Positions 8,300 through 17,700 of a stretch of 38,186 bases of DNA are shown here, in pieces. The notes below the pieces were generated by a model. That model saw only the letters and a program-made list of their open reading frames with translations, did not search any database and was not told where the DNA came from. The stretch's first letter is position 1. Each line of letters starts with the position of its first letter. A program made the position numbers and the translations under genes. This DNA comes from an uncultured Clostridia bacterium (GTDB taxonomy: Bacteria > Bacillota > Clostridia > TANB77 > CAG-508), in assembly GCA_947629045.1 (NCBI GenBank), contig CANRCF010000014.1:1-38186 (forward strand), read 5' to 3'.

Positions 8300-8868
8300 T
8301 ATTACTATCTGGAGTATCTGGCGCAGGCAAAGATACTATAAAAAAAGCTTTAATTGAGCAAATGGAAAATGTAGAATCACTTCCATCATATACAGATAGA
8401 TTACCTAGAAATACTGATATACCTGGCGTAACATATAATTTTGTTACAACTGAAGAATTTGAAGAAAAAATAAAAAACGGAGAATTATATGAATATTCTG
8501 TTCACCATGAACATTATTATGGAACTTCAAAAAAACTATTAAATGAAAAAATTCAAAAAGGAAAAATAATAGTAAAAGATATTGAAGTAAATGGTGTAGA
8601 AAATTTATTAAAAATATTGGGAAAAGAAGTAAAAATAGTAACAATATTTTTAAGAGTGCCAAAAGAGAAGCTACAAATGCGTCTAGAAAATAGACCAGAT
8701 AAGCCAAGTATAAAAGAAATACAATTAAGATTAAACCGTTTCGATTTTGAAGAGTCTAAAATAGGAATGTATGACTATGTAATAAAAAATAACAATTTAG
8801 AAAAAACTGTTAATGTTATAAAAGAGATAATAAAAAATGAGTATAATTTAACAGATGCTGAATTTTAA
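8293..8868 (+). CDS. gmk: Guanylate kinase-like protein with atypical P-loop
   Basis: The expected reaction is ATP-dependent phosphorylation of GMP to GDP. This 191-aa protein has the Gmk layout: P-loop GVSGAGKDT (7-15), SYTDRLPR (about 32-39) in place of the usual S-TTR-PR motif, GVTYNFV, YYGTSKKL (about 76-83), DIEVNG and RLENRPDKPS. The P-loop ends GKDT rather than the usual GKST. A GKD form is typical of the related PhnN ribose bisphosphokinases. The rpoZ overlap favours Gmk, but no other gmk is visible here, so a divergent paralogue with another substrate remains possible. Confidence 0.82.
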   Translation: MLVLLSGVSGAGKDTIKKALIEQMENVESLPSYTDRLPRNTDIPGVTYNFVTTEEFEEKIKNGELYEYSVHHEHYYGTSKKLLNEKIQKGKIIVKDIEVNGVENLLKILGKEVKIVTIFLRVPKEKLQMRLENRPDKPSIKEIQLRLNRFDFEESKIGMYDYVIKNNNLEKTVNVIKEIIKNEYNLTDAEF

Positions 8869-8904
8869 AAGATAAGAAGTTGAATCCTAAAAAAGTTAAA
8901 AACA

Positions 8905-8933
8905 TTGACATTTTGTAAAATCGAAGTTATAAT
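8905..8933 (+). promoter_or_regulatory. Perfect consensus SigA promoter
   Basis: TTGACA (8905-8910), exactly 17 bases, TATAAT (8928-8933). It lies 35 bases upstream of the 54-aa ORF at 8968. The only perfect-consensus promoter I saw in the window. Confidence 0.88.
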
Positions 8934-8967
8934 ATATAATATAATTATATTTTAGGGAGATATACAA

Positions 8968-9132
8968 ATGGTTGCAAAACTTTGGAAAAAAGTATTGTTG
9001 TTAATTTTAATTATTGCATGCTTATTTAATGTTATAAATAAATTAGTACACAAAGCTTCAATGAAGGAAGAAGTGGAAGCATCAGCAAAATATACACTAG
9101 AAACACAACAAAATAAAGATAATAACAAATAA
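8968..9132 (+). CDS. 54-aa single-span membrane peptide, unknown
   Basis: This short ORF begins MVAKLWKKVLLLILIIACLF. One hydrophobic segment at about residues 9-25 is followed by a polar, Lys- and Glu-rich tail ending QQNKDNNK, so the tail is predicted on one face of the membrane. GGGAGA lies eight bases before the ATG and a perfect-consensus SigA promoter lies just upstream. These two signals argue for a real, well-expressed gene despite its length. No family recognised. It sits alone between gmk and rpmE. An antisense reading over the same bases looks like a shadow. Confidence 0.65.
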   Translation: MVAKLWKKVLLLILIIACLFNVINKLVHKASMKEEVEASAKYTLETQQNKDNNK

Positions 9133-9212
9133 TATAAAAACATATAAATAAGTTTATTTAATTAAAAATAGTATAAATTTATAAAAATAATAGTAAATAG
9201 AAACGAAAATAC

Positions 9213-9241
9213 TTGAAAATAAAATAAAACTGTGTTAAAAT
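9213..9241 (+). promoter_or_regulatory. SigA promoter of rpmE
   Basis: TTGAAA (9213-9218), 17-base spacer, TAAAAT (9236-9241), with an extended -10 TG at 9233-9234. The start codon is at 9287. Confidence 0.7.
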
Positions 9242-9286
9242 AGACAATAGTGTTTATGAAATAAATTAAGGAGAGGTGAATACAAA

Positions 9287-9487
9287 ATGAAGGAAGGTTT
9301 ACATCCAAATTATACAGAAGCTACTATTACATGTGCTTGTGGAAACGTAATGAAAACAAATTCTACAAAACCAGATATGAAAGTTGATGTATGCTCAAAA
9401 TGTCATCCATTTTGGACAGGAAACTTAAAAAGAGAAACAACTGGTGGTAGAGCAGACAAATTCAAAAAGAAATATGGAATTCAATAA
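9287..9487 (+). CDS. rpmE: Ribosomal protein L31
   Basis: This 66-aa L31 is the zinc-binding (C+) form. It begins [20 protein letters not shown] and has Cys16, Cys18, Cys36 and Cys39 (CAC and CSKC) for zinc. HPFWTG follows, and the end [13 protein letters not shown] is typical. L31 bridges the two ribosomal subunits. GGAGAGGTG precedes the ATG. It has its own promoter and an intrinsic terminator, so it is a single-gene unit. Confidence 0.97.
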   Translation: MKEGLHPNYTEATITCACGNVMKTNSTKPDMKVDVCSKCHPFWTGNLKRETTGGRADKFKKKYGIQ

Positions 9488-9499
9488 GAAAATAAAAAG

Positions 9500-9533
9500 T
9501 TGGTGTGAAAATGATTTTACACTAATTTTTTTT
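9500..9533 (+). terminator. Intrinsic terminator of rpmE
   Basis: TTGGTGTGAAAA (9500-9511) pairs with TTTTACACTAA (9515-9525) with one bulged G and a three-base loop, followed by eight T. Confidence 0.85.
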
Positions 9534-9544
9534 GCAAAAAATAT

Positions 9545-9573
9545 TTTACCTTTAAGTAAAAATATGTTATACT
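9545..9573 (+). promoter_or_regulatory. Probable promoter of miaB
   Basis: TTTACC (9545-9550), 17 bases, TATACT (9568-9573) with an extended -10 TG at 9565-9566. The leader before miaB is about 95 bases. Confidence 0.55.
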
Positions 9574-9674
9574 ATTTGCGACGAGAAGAAAATAGAAAAA
9601 GAAATGCATAAAAAATGTTATTTGCTTTTAAATAAAATGTATAAAAAACATTTAGCAAAATTGGAGGAATAATT

Positions 9675-11078
9675 GTGACAAAAATGCAAACTAAATTAGA
9701 AGATATTGAAAAAGTAGCAAAGATAAATGAAGGTAAAAATTTAAAATATTATATCTTAACAATGGGATGCCAGTTAAATGAAAATGATTCAGAAAAATTA
9801 TGTGGCATGATTGAGCAAATGAATTATTCAAAAACAGAAAATTTGGAAGATGCAGATTTAATTGTATTTAATACCTGTTGTGTTCGTGAAAATGCTGAGG
9901 ATAAGTTATTTGGTAAATTAGGTGAGGTTAAAAAATACAAAGAAGAAAAGGGTACAATTATAGCAATCGGTGGCTGTATGATGCAAGAAAAGCACATTGT
10001 AGAAAAGCTAAAAGAAAGCTATCCATTTTTTGATATTGTATTTGGTACTCACACACTTCATAAATTTCCAGAAGATTTATACAAAATTATAACAAGCAAA
10101 AAAAGAATAGAAGATATTTTAGATATAGATGGTGAAGTTATAGAGGGCTTGCCAATAAAAAGAGATGACAATATTAAAGCTTCTGTGACTATTATGAATG
10201 GTTGTAATAATTTTTGTAGTTATTGCATTGTTCCTTACGTGCGTGGTAGGGAAAGAAGTAGAATGCCAAAAGAAATTTTAGAAGAAGTTAAAAATTTGGC
10301 TAAAAATGGCTATAAAGAAATTACATTACTTGGTCAAAATGTTAATTCATATTTAAGGGTAGAAAGAGAAAATAATATTGAAATTGAAGAATATGAAGGT
10401 GTAAATTCTTTCGCAACATTGCTAAGGGCAATAAATAAAATAGACGGAATAGAAAGAATACGATTTATTTCACCACATCCAAAAGATTTTACAGACGACG
10501 TAATTGAAGCAATTCGTGATTGCGATAAAGTTTGTAAATTAGTACACTTACCGCTTCAATCAGGTAGTACCAATATTTTAAAAGTAATGAATAGAAAATA
10601 TACAAAAGAGCAATATTTAGCATTAGTAGATAAAATGAAAGCAAAAATTCCAAATGTTACTTTTTCAACAGATATTATAGTAGGCTTTCCAGGAGAAACA
10701 GAAGAAGACTTTGAAGATACATTAGATGTAGTAAAAAAAGTAGGATTTGAGCAAGTGTATATGTTTATTTATTCTAGAAGAGTAGGAACACCGGGAGATA
10801 AAATGGAAAATCAAATTCCAGAAGAAATAAAACATAAACGCTTTGACAGATTAAAACAATTAGTAGAAAGTCAAATTGAAATAAGAAATAAAGAATATAT
10901 AGGAACTATTCAAAATGTTCTAATAGAAGGAAAAAGCAAGAACAATGATAATATGCTAACAGGAAGAACAGATTCTAACAAAGTAGTAGTGCTAAATGGT
11001 AGTGATGAGCTAATTGGAAAACTTATTCCAATTAAAATTACCTCTGACCATATGTGGTATTTACAAGGAGAAAAATAA
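9675..11078 (+). CDS. miaB: MiaB, tRNA ms2i6A37 methylthiotransferase
   Basis: This radical SAM enzyme adds the methylthio group to i6A37 in tRNAs that read codons starting with U. It has 467 aa. The N-terminal UPF0004 domain carries Cys32 (MGCQLNEND), Cys68 (FNTCCVREN) and Cys101 (GGCMMQ) for the auxiliary cluster. The radical SAM motif CNNFCSYC uses Cys177, Cys181 and Cys184. A TRAM domain forms about the last 65 residues. The GTG at 9675 is chosen because GGAGG lies seven bases upstream; the ATG three codons later is possible. The neighbourhood of mutS is common in Clostridia. Confidence 0.97.
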   Translation: MTKMQTKLEDIEKVAKINEGKNLKYYILTMGCQLNENDSEKLCGMIEQMNYSKTENLEDADLIVFNTCCVRENAEDKLFGKLGEVKKYKEEKGTIIAIGGCMMQEKHIVEKLKESYPFFDIVFGTHTLHKFPEDLYKIITSKKRIEDILDIDGEVIEGLPIKRDDNIKASVTIMNGCNNFCSYCIVPYVRGRERSRMPKEILEEVKNLAKNGYKEITLLGQNVNSYLRVERENNIEIEEYEGVNSFATLLRAINKIDGIERIRFISPHPKDFTDDVIEAIRDCDKVCKLVHLPLQSGSTNILKVMNRKYTKEQYLALVDKMKAKIPNVTFSTDIIVGFPGETEEDFEDTLDVVKKVGFEQVYMFIYSRRVGTPGDKMENQIPEEIKHKRFDRLKQLVESQIEIRNKEYIGTIQNVLIEGKSKNNDNMLTGRTDSNKVVVLNGSDELIGKLIPIKITSDHMWYLQGEK

Positions 11079-11139
11079 AAATTATTAAATAATGGAAGCA
11101 ATGTAAAATACAGTAATATTTAGAAAGGGATAGATTATA

Positions 11140-11919
11140 ATGAAAAATATTTCAAATGAAGAATTTGAGCAGTATGTAATAGATATGATTAATGGAGAAA
11201 AGACTCAGGGGCAAGTTGTAAAAGAATTAGAAACTGATACAAGAACACTTAATATAAAAATACAAGAATTATATGCTACAAATCCAGAACTTTATGCAAA
11301 ATATGTAGAAAAAAGAGCATATACACCAAAAGAAAATAAAAGTGTAAAAACAATAGAACTTGCTTATGAAGTTTTAAAAGATGATAGAACACTACAAGAA
11401 ATTGCAGAGGACTACAACATAGGAGCAAGAACTCTTAGGAGAAGAATAGAAGAACTTAAAAATTCTCCTGATTTAATAGAACAAGAAGTTTATTCTTTAT
11501 GCAAAACAATAAGCTTTATGCATGCACATGGAAGAAGAACTTTACCAGAAGAATTAAAGAGAAAATGTGAAAAAATGCTAGATGTTTTAAAAGATAAAAT
11601 TCCTACAGAAAAAGTAAGTAGCATAGAAATAAGAAGACAAGAGCTTTTAAAAATTGAAAAAGAATATCATACGCTTTGTGCTTCTGGAATGTCAAAAACA
11701 GAAGCAGCAGCCCAAATGGGATATACAACAAATCGTATTTATAAATTATTAAACGAATTATATCAAATTGAAATACAAAGACAAGTAATAGAAGAACAAA
11801 GCAAAGGTAATGATAGTTTTCGTTCTAGTTTAAAAGTAGATACAGCAAATACAAAACAGGATGAACCAAGAAAAGAAACTAATGCTAGAATACAAGAAAA
11901 TGAAGAAAATCAATTATAG
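11140..11919 (+). CDS. Protein with three helix-turn-helix-like units, unknown
   Basis: I do not recognise this 259-aa protein. It contains three segments with the pattern of a small HTH: GQVVKELETDTRTLNIKIQE (about 24-43), LQEIAEDYNIGARTLRRRIE (about 84-103) and KTEAAAQMGYTTNRIYKLLN (about 182-201). The middle unit is the clearest, with a recognition helix rich in Arg. The tail after about 215 is polar and probably disordered. A sequence-specific DNA-binding role is inferred, perhaps with several recognition helices in one chain. It lies between miaB (62 bases upstream) and mutS (64 bases downstream), each with its own RBS, probably one transcript. Confidence 0.75.
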   Translation: MKNISNEEFEQYVIDMINGEKTQGQVVKELETDTRTLNIKIQELYATNPELYAKYVEKRAYTPKENKSVKTIELAYEVLKDDRTLQEIAEDYNIGARTLRRRIEELKNSPDLIEQEVYSLCKTISFMHAHGRRTLPEELKRKCEKMLDVLKDKIPTEKVSSIEIRRQELLKIEKEYHTLCASGMSKTEAAAQMGYTTNRIYKLLNELYQIEIQRQVIEEQSKGNDSFRSSLKVDTANTKQDEPRKETNARIQENEENQL

Positions 11920-11982
11920 TTTATTATAAGAATATTTTTAAAATATAGCTTTTAGAAATGTAATTTAGAAGGAGTATAAAAC

Positions 11983-14595
11983 ATGGCAGAGTTTTCACCT
12001 ATGATGCAACATTATTTACAAACAAAAGAGGAATATAAAGATTGTATTTTATTTTATCGTTTAGGCGACTTTTATGAAATGTTTTTTGATGATGCAATTA
12101 CTGCATCAAGAGAGTTAGAACTAACTTTAACAGGAAAAGACTGTGGACAAGAGGAAAGAGCACCAATGTGTGGAATCCCTTTCCATGCAGCAGAAACATA
12201 TATAGCAAAGTTAATTGAAAAAGGATATAAAGTTGCAATTTGTGAGCAGTTAGAAGATCCAAAACTTGCAAAAGGAATTGTAAAAAGAGATGTTATTCGT
12301 GTGGTAACACCTGGAACAGTTATGGAATCTAACTTATTAGAAGAAAAGAAAAATAATTATATAATGTCAATTTATAAAAATGGCATTTATTATGGCTTAT
12401 CTGTTTGCGATTTAACAACAGGAGATTTTAAAACTACGCAAATTAAAGAAGAAAACAATTTTATGACTTTAATGGATGAAATTTCAAGATATTCTCCTGC
12501 TGAAATTGTGGTTAATCAAATGATGTATGACTCAGTTCAAGAAATTAGCAAAATAAGAGAACGATTCCCTTTATATATTTCTATGCTAGGTGAAGAGCGT
12601 TTTGAAAGTGATGTAGCAAGCTTCAAAGAAAAATATGAAATTGTAGATGAAAACGAAAAGAAAGTAGAAAATATAGATGAGCAAGTTCTTTGCGTATGTG
12701 CAAGTAATGGTTTGTTATGCTATTTAAGAGAAACACAAAAAAATAATTTGGAATACATCAACAAAATTAGTTTGTACCATACAGCACACTATATGAACTT
12801 AGATATAAATGCAAGAAGAAACTTGGAAATAACAGAGAAACTAAGAGATAAAAGCAAAAAGGGAACTTTATTATGGGTGCTAGATAAAACTTCTACATCT
12901 ATGGGAGGAAGGCTTTTAAGAAGATGGCTAAATGACCCATTAGTAGATGTATTCCGTATAAATGAAAGATTAGAAGCGGTTAAAGAATTAAAAGAGGATT
13001 TTATGCTACGTGGAGATGTTGTAGATAGTTTAAAAAAAGTTTATGATATTGAAAGGTTAGCAGGTAAAATTTCTTATGGAAGTGCAAATGCAAGAGATTT
13101 AATTTCTTTGAAAAACTCTGCAAAACAACTTCCAGATGTAAAGCAAACTTTATCAAAGGCAAAATCACCACTTCTAAAAGAATTATATGAAGATTTAGAC
13201 GTATTAGAAGATGTTCATCAAATAATAGAAGAATCAATTGTAGATGAGCCACCAATAAGTGTAAAAGAAGGTGGATTAATTAAGCTTGGGTATGATGATG
13301 AAATAGACCATTTGAAAAAAGCAACAACAGAAGGAAAAACTTGGGTTTTAGAAATAGAAAACAAGGAAAGAGAAGCAACTGGAATAAAAGGCTTAAAAGT
13401 TGGATTTAATAAAGTATTTGGCTATTTTATAGAAGTAACAAAATCTAATTTGAGCATGGTACCAGAAAGATATATTCGTAAACAAACTTTGGCAAACTGT
13501 GAAAGATATGTAACAGAAGAGCTTAAAAAAGTAGAAAACGAAATATTAGGAGCAGAAGAAAAGGTAGTTAACCTAGAATACAATGCTTTTTGTGAAATTA
13601 GAGATAAGATAGAAAAACAAATTATAAGAGTTCAAAAATCAGCAAGTGTTATAGCTACTTTAGACGTACTTACATCCTTAGCAACAGTAGCAGATGAGAT
13701 GAACTATGTAATGCCAATAGTAGATAATAGTGGAAGCATAGATATAAAAGACGGTCGTCATCCTGTTATTGAAAAGATTCTGCCAAGTGGAAGCTTTGTT
13801 GAAAACGACACTTACTTAGACAAAGGAGATAATAGACTAGCAATTATTACAGGTCCTAACATGGCAGGTAAATCTACATACATGAGACAAGTAGCCTTAA
13901 TAGTGCTAATGGCACAAATAGGAAGCTTTGTACCAGCATCTTATGCAAAAATAGGTGTTGTAGATAAAATATTTACTAGAGTTGGTGCATCTGATGATTT
14001 AAGTATGGGCCAAAGTACATTTATGGTAGAAATGATGGAAGTAGCAGACATATTAAAAGAAGCTACAAGCAATAGCTTAGTTATTCTAGATGAAATAGGT
14101 AGAGGAACCTCTACTTATGATGGACTATCAATAGCATGGGCAGTTGCAGAATACATATCAGATAAAGAAAAATGTGGTGCTAAAACTCTATTTGCAACAC
14201 ACTATCACGAGCTAATTTCTCTAGAAGAAAAATTAGAAGGTGTTAAAAACTACTCTATTGCAGTAAGAGAAAAGGGAGAAGATGTTATCTTTTTAAGAAA
14301 AATAGTTGCAGGTGGAACAGATGAAAGCTACGGTGTTCATGTAGCAAAACTTGCAGGTGTGCCACAAGTTGTTACCAAAAGGGCAAATGAGATTTTAAAA
14401 TCATTAGAAAGAAAAAGCATTTTAGGAGATAAGGCACAAGAAAAGGAAAACAAAAAAGTAGCAGCAGGGCAACTTGATTTATATAACTACAAATTAGCAG
14501 AAATAGCACATGAATTAGACAAAGTAAACTTAAATGAGCTAACACCAATAGAGGCTCTAAATACATTAGTTAATATGAAGGAAAAAATGAAATAG
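11983..14595 (+). CDS. mutS: MutS, DNA mismatch recognition ATPase
   Basis: MutS binds mismatches and starts repair. At 870 aa it has the usual length. The N-terminal mismatch-binding domain carries the Phe-X-Glu motif in GDFYEMFFDDA (F30, E32). The connector, lever and clamp regions follow, then the ATPase domain with Walker A TGPNMAGKSTYMRQ at about 623-636. The signature region FTRVGASDDLSMGQSTFMVE and Walker B LVILDEIGRGTS follow, then FATHYHEL. AAGGAG lies eight bases before the ATG. No mutL is seen in the window. The RNHCP gene follows after 11 bases. Confidence 0.98.
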   Translation: MAEFSPMMQHYLQTKEEYKDCILFYRLGDFYEMFFDDAITASRELELTLTGKDCGQEERAPMCGIPFHAAETYIAKLIEKGYKVAICEQLEDPKLAKGIVKRDVIRVVTPGTVMESNLLEEKKNNYIMSIYKNGIYYGLSVCDLTTGDFKTTQIKEENNFMTLMDEISRYSPAEIVVNQMMYDSVQEISKIRERFPLYISMLGEERFESDVASFKEKYEIVDENEKKVENIDEQVLCVCASNGLLCYLRETQKNNLEYINKISLYHTAHYMNLDINARRNLEITEKLRDKSKKGTLLWVLDKTSTSMGGRLLRRWLNDPLVDVFRINERLEAVKELKEDFMLRGDVVDSLKKVYDIERLAGKISYGSANARDLISLKNSAKQLPDVKQTLSKAKSPLLKELYEDLDVLEDVHQIIEESIVDEPPISVKEGGLIKLGYDDEIDHLKKATTEGKTWVLEIENKEREATGIKGLKVGFNKVFGYFIEVTKSNLSMVPERYIRKQTLANCERYVTEELKKVENEILGAEEKVVNLEYNAFCEIRDKIEKQIIRVQKSASVIATLDVLTSLATVADEMNYVMPIVDNSGSIDIKDGRHPVIEKILPSGSFVENDTYLDKGDNRLAIITGPNMAGKSTYMRQVALIVLMAQIGSFVPASYAKIGVVDKIFTRVGASDDLSMGQSTFMVEMMEVADILKEATSNSLVILDEIGRGTSTYDGLSIAWAVAEYISDKEKCGAKTLFATHYHELISLEEKLEGVKNYSIAVREKGEDVIFLRKIVAGGTDESYGVHVAKLAGVPQVVTKRANEILKSLERKSILGDKAQEKENKKVAAGQLDLYNYKLAEIAHELDKVNLNELTPIEALNTLVNMKEKMK

Positions 14596-14606
14596 GAAGA
14601 AATATA

Positions 14607-14915
14607 ATGGGAAGAAAATTTACAAAAGTAGATGAAAGTTTTATATGTGAACATTGTGGAAAAGAGGTATCGCCACTAGGCTATACCTCTCGAAATCATT
14701 GCAATAATTGCTTATATTCAAAGCACGTAGATATAAATCCAGGAGATAGAGAAGAAACGTGTCATGGCTTGCTAGAGCCAATTAAGGTAGAGTTAAGTAG
14801 TAAAAAGGGCTATGTGATTGTGTATCGTTGCCAAAAATGTGGAATGATACGAAGAAATAAGGCTGCAGAAGATGATAACAAAGAGCTACTAATTAAGCTT
14901 ACAGCAAGAATTTAA
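14607..14915 (+). CDS. RNHCP-domain zinc-ribbon protein
   Basis: This 102-aa protein has the RNHCP signature, here SRNHCNNCLYSKHVD (about 28-42), followed by NPGDREETCHGLLEP. Metal-binding pairs are FICEHCG near the N-terminus and YRCQKCGMIRRNK near residues 73-85, so two zinc ribbons are likely. The function of the family is not known to me. It is transcribed behind mutS with a gap of 11 bases, which may simply be convenience. It converges on the U32 gene across a terminator. Confidence 0.88.
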   Translation: MGRKFTKVDESFICEHCGKEVSPLGYTSRNHCNNCLYSKHVDINPGDREETCHGLLEPIKVELSSKKGYVIVYRCQKCGMIRRNKAAEDDNKELLIKLTARI

Positions 14916-14963
14916 TTTTTTTATATAATTTAAATCGCTTGTAATATTAATTGGTAATATCAA

Positions 14964-14993
14964 AAAGCAGTAGATTTTATATTCTACTGCTTT
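14964..14993. terminator. Bidirectional terminator between convergent genes
   Basis: AAAGCAGTAGA (14964-14974) pairs perfectly with TCTACTGCTTT (14983-14993). It serves the RNHCP gene on the plus strand and the U32 gene on the minus strand. Confidence 0.85.
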
Positions 14994-14998
14994 AAAAA

Positions 14999-17506
14999 TT
15001 AAACTTCTCTATATAAATTACCATTAGTATATTGTTTGCCTTCTAATTTACCTCTATCATAAACACAATCAATAACTTCATTTATTTCATCAATAGTTTC
15101 ATCAATCATATCAACTCTAACAGAGGTAATAGGCAAATCTGTAGTCGGAATTGAAAGAGTTTTACTATTACATATAATAGTAACAGTTTGAAGATTGTCT
15201 GGAATAATTCTAAAAGTAAAACCAAGTCTATCTTTTAAATAATATGTATTTTTCTTGCAACTCTCTTTGCAGTCAGGGTAGCAAGCATTAGTTTTACCAA
15301 CAAAACAATAATTTGTTGCCATAATAGGCAAATTGCCATACACAATTAGTTCAGCATCAATATTAGAGGTTTCTAATATTTCTTTAATTCCTTCAAAACT
15401 TAATTCCCTAGATAGAGTAACTCTATTTAAACCTAAATTTTTGTATTCCTCCATAGTGTAATTATTAAAAACATTTAAAGAATAATTTCCAACAAAATCG
15501 TAGTCATTTTTATATCTTTCCAAAAAGTTAAAATCAGACAAGTTAGATATAACAAAACCTTTAATATTAAATTTTTTTGTAATATTATCTAATGAACTTA
15601 AAATAATATTTTTATAATTTGCCTTAATGATACTTGGCATATAAATATATATATCATAATTTTCAGAAAGATATTGAATAATATCTTCATATTCTTTATT
15701 TACAAATAGTTTTAATGCTAAGTAGATTTTACTAATTTTATCTTTATGAAGTTTTGTATAGTCATAATCTACAAATAAGTGTCTTAATGATAGAGAAACA
15801 TTAGGGTTAGATTTATTAGGAATATATGTAATAGTTTCAGTTTTATCAAAAGAAACTTTAGGAGAAGTTCTCTTAATTTTCTTTATAATTTCATTTTCTA
15901 AATTTTCTAAAGCTTTTCGCCTTAATTCATTTAGTGCACTAATACTAGGTACATAAAGACCATCATCTAAAAGAACAGTAATATTTTCAAAAGTGTATGG
16001 TGTATTATTTGTTTTTGAAATTTGCTTTACAACTCTCTCTACACTAATAGGAGTTTTTAAAGCGCCTATTGGGATTGTATCTGAGATTTCCTTTATACAT
16101 AAATTTTTGTAAGGTGAACTGCTTTTAGTTTCTTTAGAAGTAGAAACCTCCATTTTAATAGGTTCATCTTTTTTTATTGTAACAGTACAATTCAAAGGAA
16201 TTTTTTTATTTTCAACGTTTTCATAAGAGGCTCTAGCAAAATCAGATAAAGTTTTACTAGAAATTTTGTAGACTTTATCTCCAACTGAAATATGACCTTT
16301 CATTCTACCAATAGTAACTTCATCATTAGGTTTTGCATTTTTTAAATTGGTATTTTTCTTCATTAACTCTGAAACAAAATAAGTAGAAGCTTCTTTACTT
16401 ACAGCAACAGAATCACCAATTTGCAAATTTTCTTCAAGCTTTAAAGTGATATGACCTTTATTTGAATTATAATGACTAATAGTACCTAAATATGTTCCAA
16501 CATTATTTGGCTTTTCAGGAAATACAAGACTTCTATTAGGTTTAGTACCATCCAAATGCCCACTTGAAAATCCACCTCTATTAAATACCTGCATTAAAGC
16601 ATTTACATCTTTTTCATCTATTATAAATTCTTCTTCATTTAAAACCATATCAATATATTTGCGATAAATACGAGTAACAGTTGCAACATATTCAGGGCTT
16701 TTCATACGACCTTCAATTTTTAAACATTTTACTCCAGCATTTATTAAACGAGGAAGGTATGCAATTCCACATAAATCTTTAGGACTAAGTAAATAGCCTT
16801 TTTCAAGGGTAGTAGTTTTAACCCTTTTATTTGAATTATTTTCAACTTTTTCATTATTTATAGTTTGCAAGCCTTTAGAGTTTTCATTGCTTACACATAA
16901 AAGCTCATAAGGTAATCTACAAGGACCAGCACATTTACCACGATTTGCAGAACGACCACCAACAGAGCTTGAAAATAAGCATTGACCGGAATAGCAAATA
17001 CATAAGGCACCATGAATAAAGGTTTCAATTTGAACATTAGTGTGGCTACATATATATTCAATTTCTTCAATAGAAAGTTCTCTTGCAAGAACAACTCTTT
17101 TAAAACCAAGCTTTTCTAGCTCTAAAACACCATGCAAATTATGAGCAGTCATTTGAGTACTTGCATGAATAGGAAGGTCTGGAAAATTTTTTATCAAAAA
17201 TTTGGCAAGTCCAAGGTCTTGTACAATTATTGCATCAATACCAGCCTCATAAGCCTTTTTTGCAACTTCAAAAGCTTTATCAAACTCGGAATTTTTAAGT
17301 AAAGTATTTAAAGTTAAATTAGTTTTTACATTTCTAATTTTACAGTAATTAATTACTTTTTCTATATCATCTATTGTGAAGTTATTTGCAAATACTCTTG
17401 CATTAAAATCTTCTGCACCAAAATAAACACTGTCCGCACCATTTTGCACAGCAGCTTTTAAACATTCAAAATCACCAACAGGGGATAGAAGTTCTACTTT
17501 TGGCAT
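14999..17506 (-). CDS. U32-family protein (RlhA/TrhP type)
   Basis: Called peptidase U32, but characterised relatives RlhA and TrhP hydroxylate 23S rRNA C2501 and tRNA U34 using prephenate-linked chemistry. This 835-aa protein starts MPKVELLSPVGDFECLKAAV and has GADSVYFGAEDFNAR, then HASTQMTAHN, ETFIHGALCICYSGQCLFSS and a Cys cluster ending GKCAGPCRLPY. A second, more diverged half contains DUF3656-like parts and CFVGKTNACYPDCKESCKKN near the C-terminus. That layout is closest to RlhA-type proteins, but the substrate is not decided here. I chose ATG 17506 since AGAAAGGA lies 13 bases upstream. A TTG at 17518 would sit almost on the RBS. Confidence 0.9.
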   Translation of the reverse strand: MPKVELLSPVGDFECLKAAVQNGADSVYFGAEDFNARVFANNFTIDDIEKVINYCKIRNVKTNLTLNTLLKNSEFDKAFEVAKKAYEAGIDAIIVQDLGLAKFLIKNFPDLPIHASTQMTAHNLHGVLELEKLGFKRVVLARELSIEEIEYICSHTNVQIETFIHGALCICYSGQCLFSSSVGGRSANRGKCAGPCRLPYELLCVSNENSKGLQTINNEKVENNSNKRVKTTTLEKGYLLSPKDLCGIAYLPRLINAGVKCLKIEGRMKSPEYVATVTRIYRKYIDMVLNEEEFIIDEKDVNALMQVFNRGGFSSGHLDGTKPNRSLVFPEKPNNVGTYLGTISHYNSNKGHITLKLEENLQIGDSVAVSKEASTYFVSELMKKNTNLKNAKPNDEVTIGRMKGHISVGDKVYKISSKTLSDFARASYENVENKKIPLNCTVTIKKDEPIKMEVSTSKETKSSSPYKNLCIKEISDTIPIGALKTPISVERVVKQISKTNNTPYTFENITVLLDDGLYVPSISALNELRRKALENLENEIIKKIKRTSPKVSFDKTETITYIPNKSNPNVSLSLRHLFVDYDYTKLHKDKISKIYLALKLFVNKEYEDIIQYLSENYDIYIYMPSIIKANYKNIILSSLDNITKKFNIKGFVISNLSDFNFLERYKNDYDFVGNYSLNVFNNYTMEEYKNLGLNRVTLSRELSFEGIKEILETSNIDAELIVYGNLPIMATNYCFVGKTNACYPDCKESCKKNTYYLKDRLGFTFRIIPDNLQTVTIICNSKTLSIPTTDLPITSVRVDMIDETIDEINEVIDCVYDRGKLEGKQYTNGNLYREV

Positions 17507-17700
17507 ATGTAAAATCAAATCCTTTCTATTTTTATATTACATTTATATTTTAGATACTTATATTACATACTTAAAAATACATATTTTGTAAGAAACCTAT
17601 TATTTCAAGATAAAATTTTTTGTATTATTACCTATAATATTGTAACATAGATTTAATAGTTTGCATACTATTTTTAAAATTAATATGTTATAATTCATAG

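Noticed and set aside
17507..17518. TTG start of the U32 gene at 17518
   Set aside because: AGGA ends one base before it, too close for initiation. ATG 17506 begins exactly at the family N-terminus.
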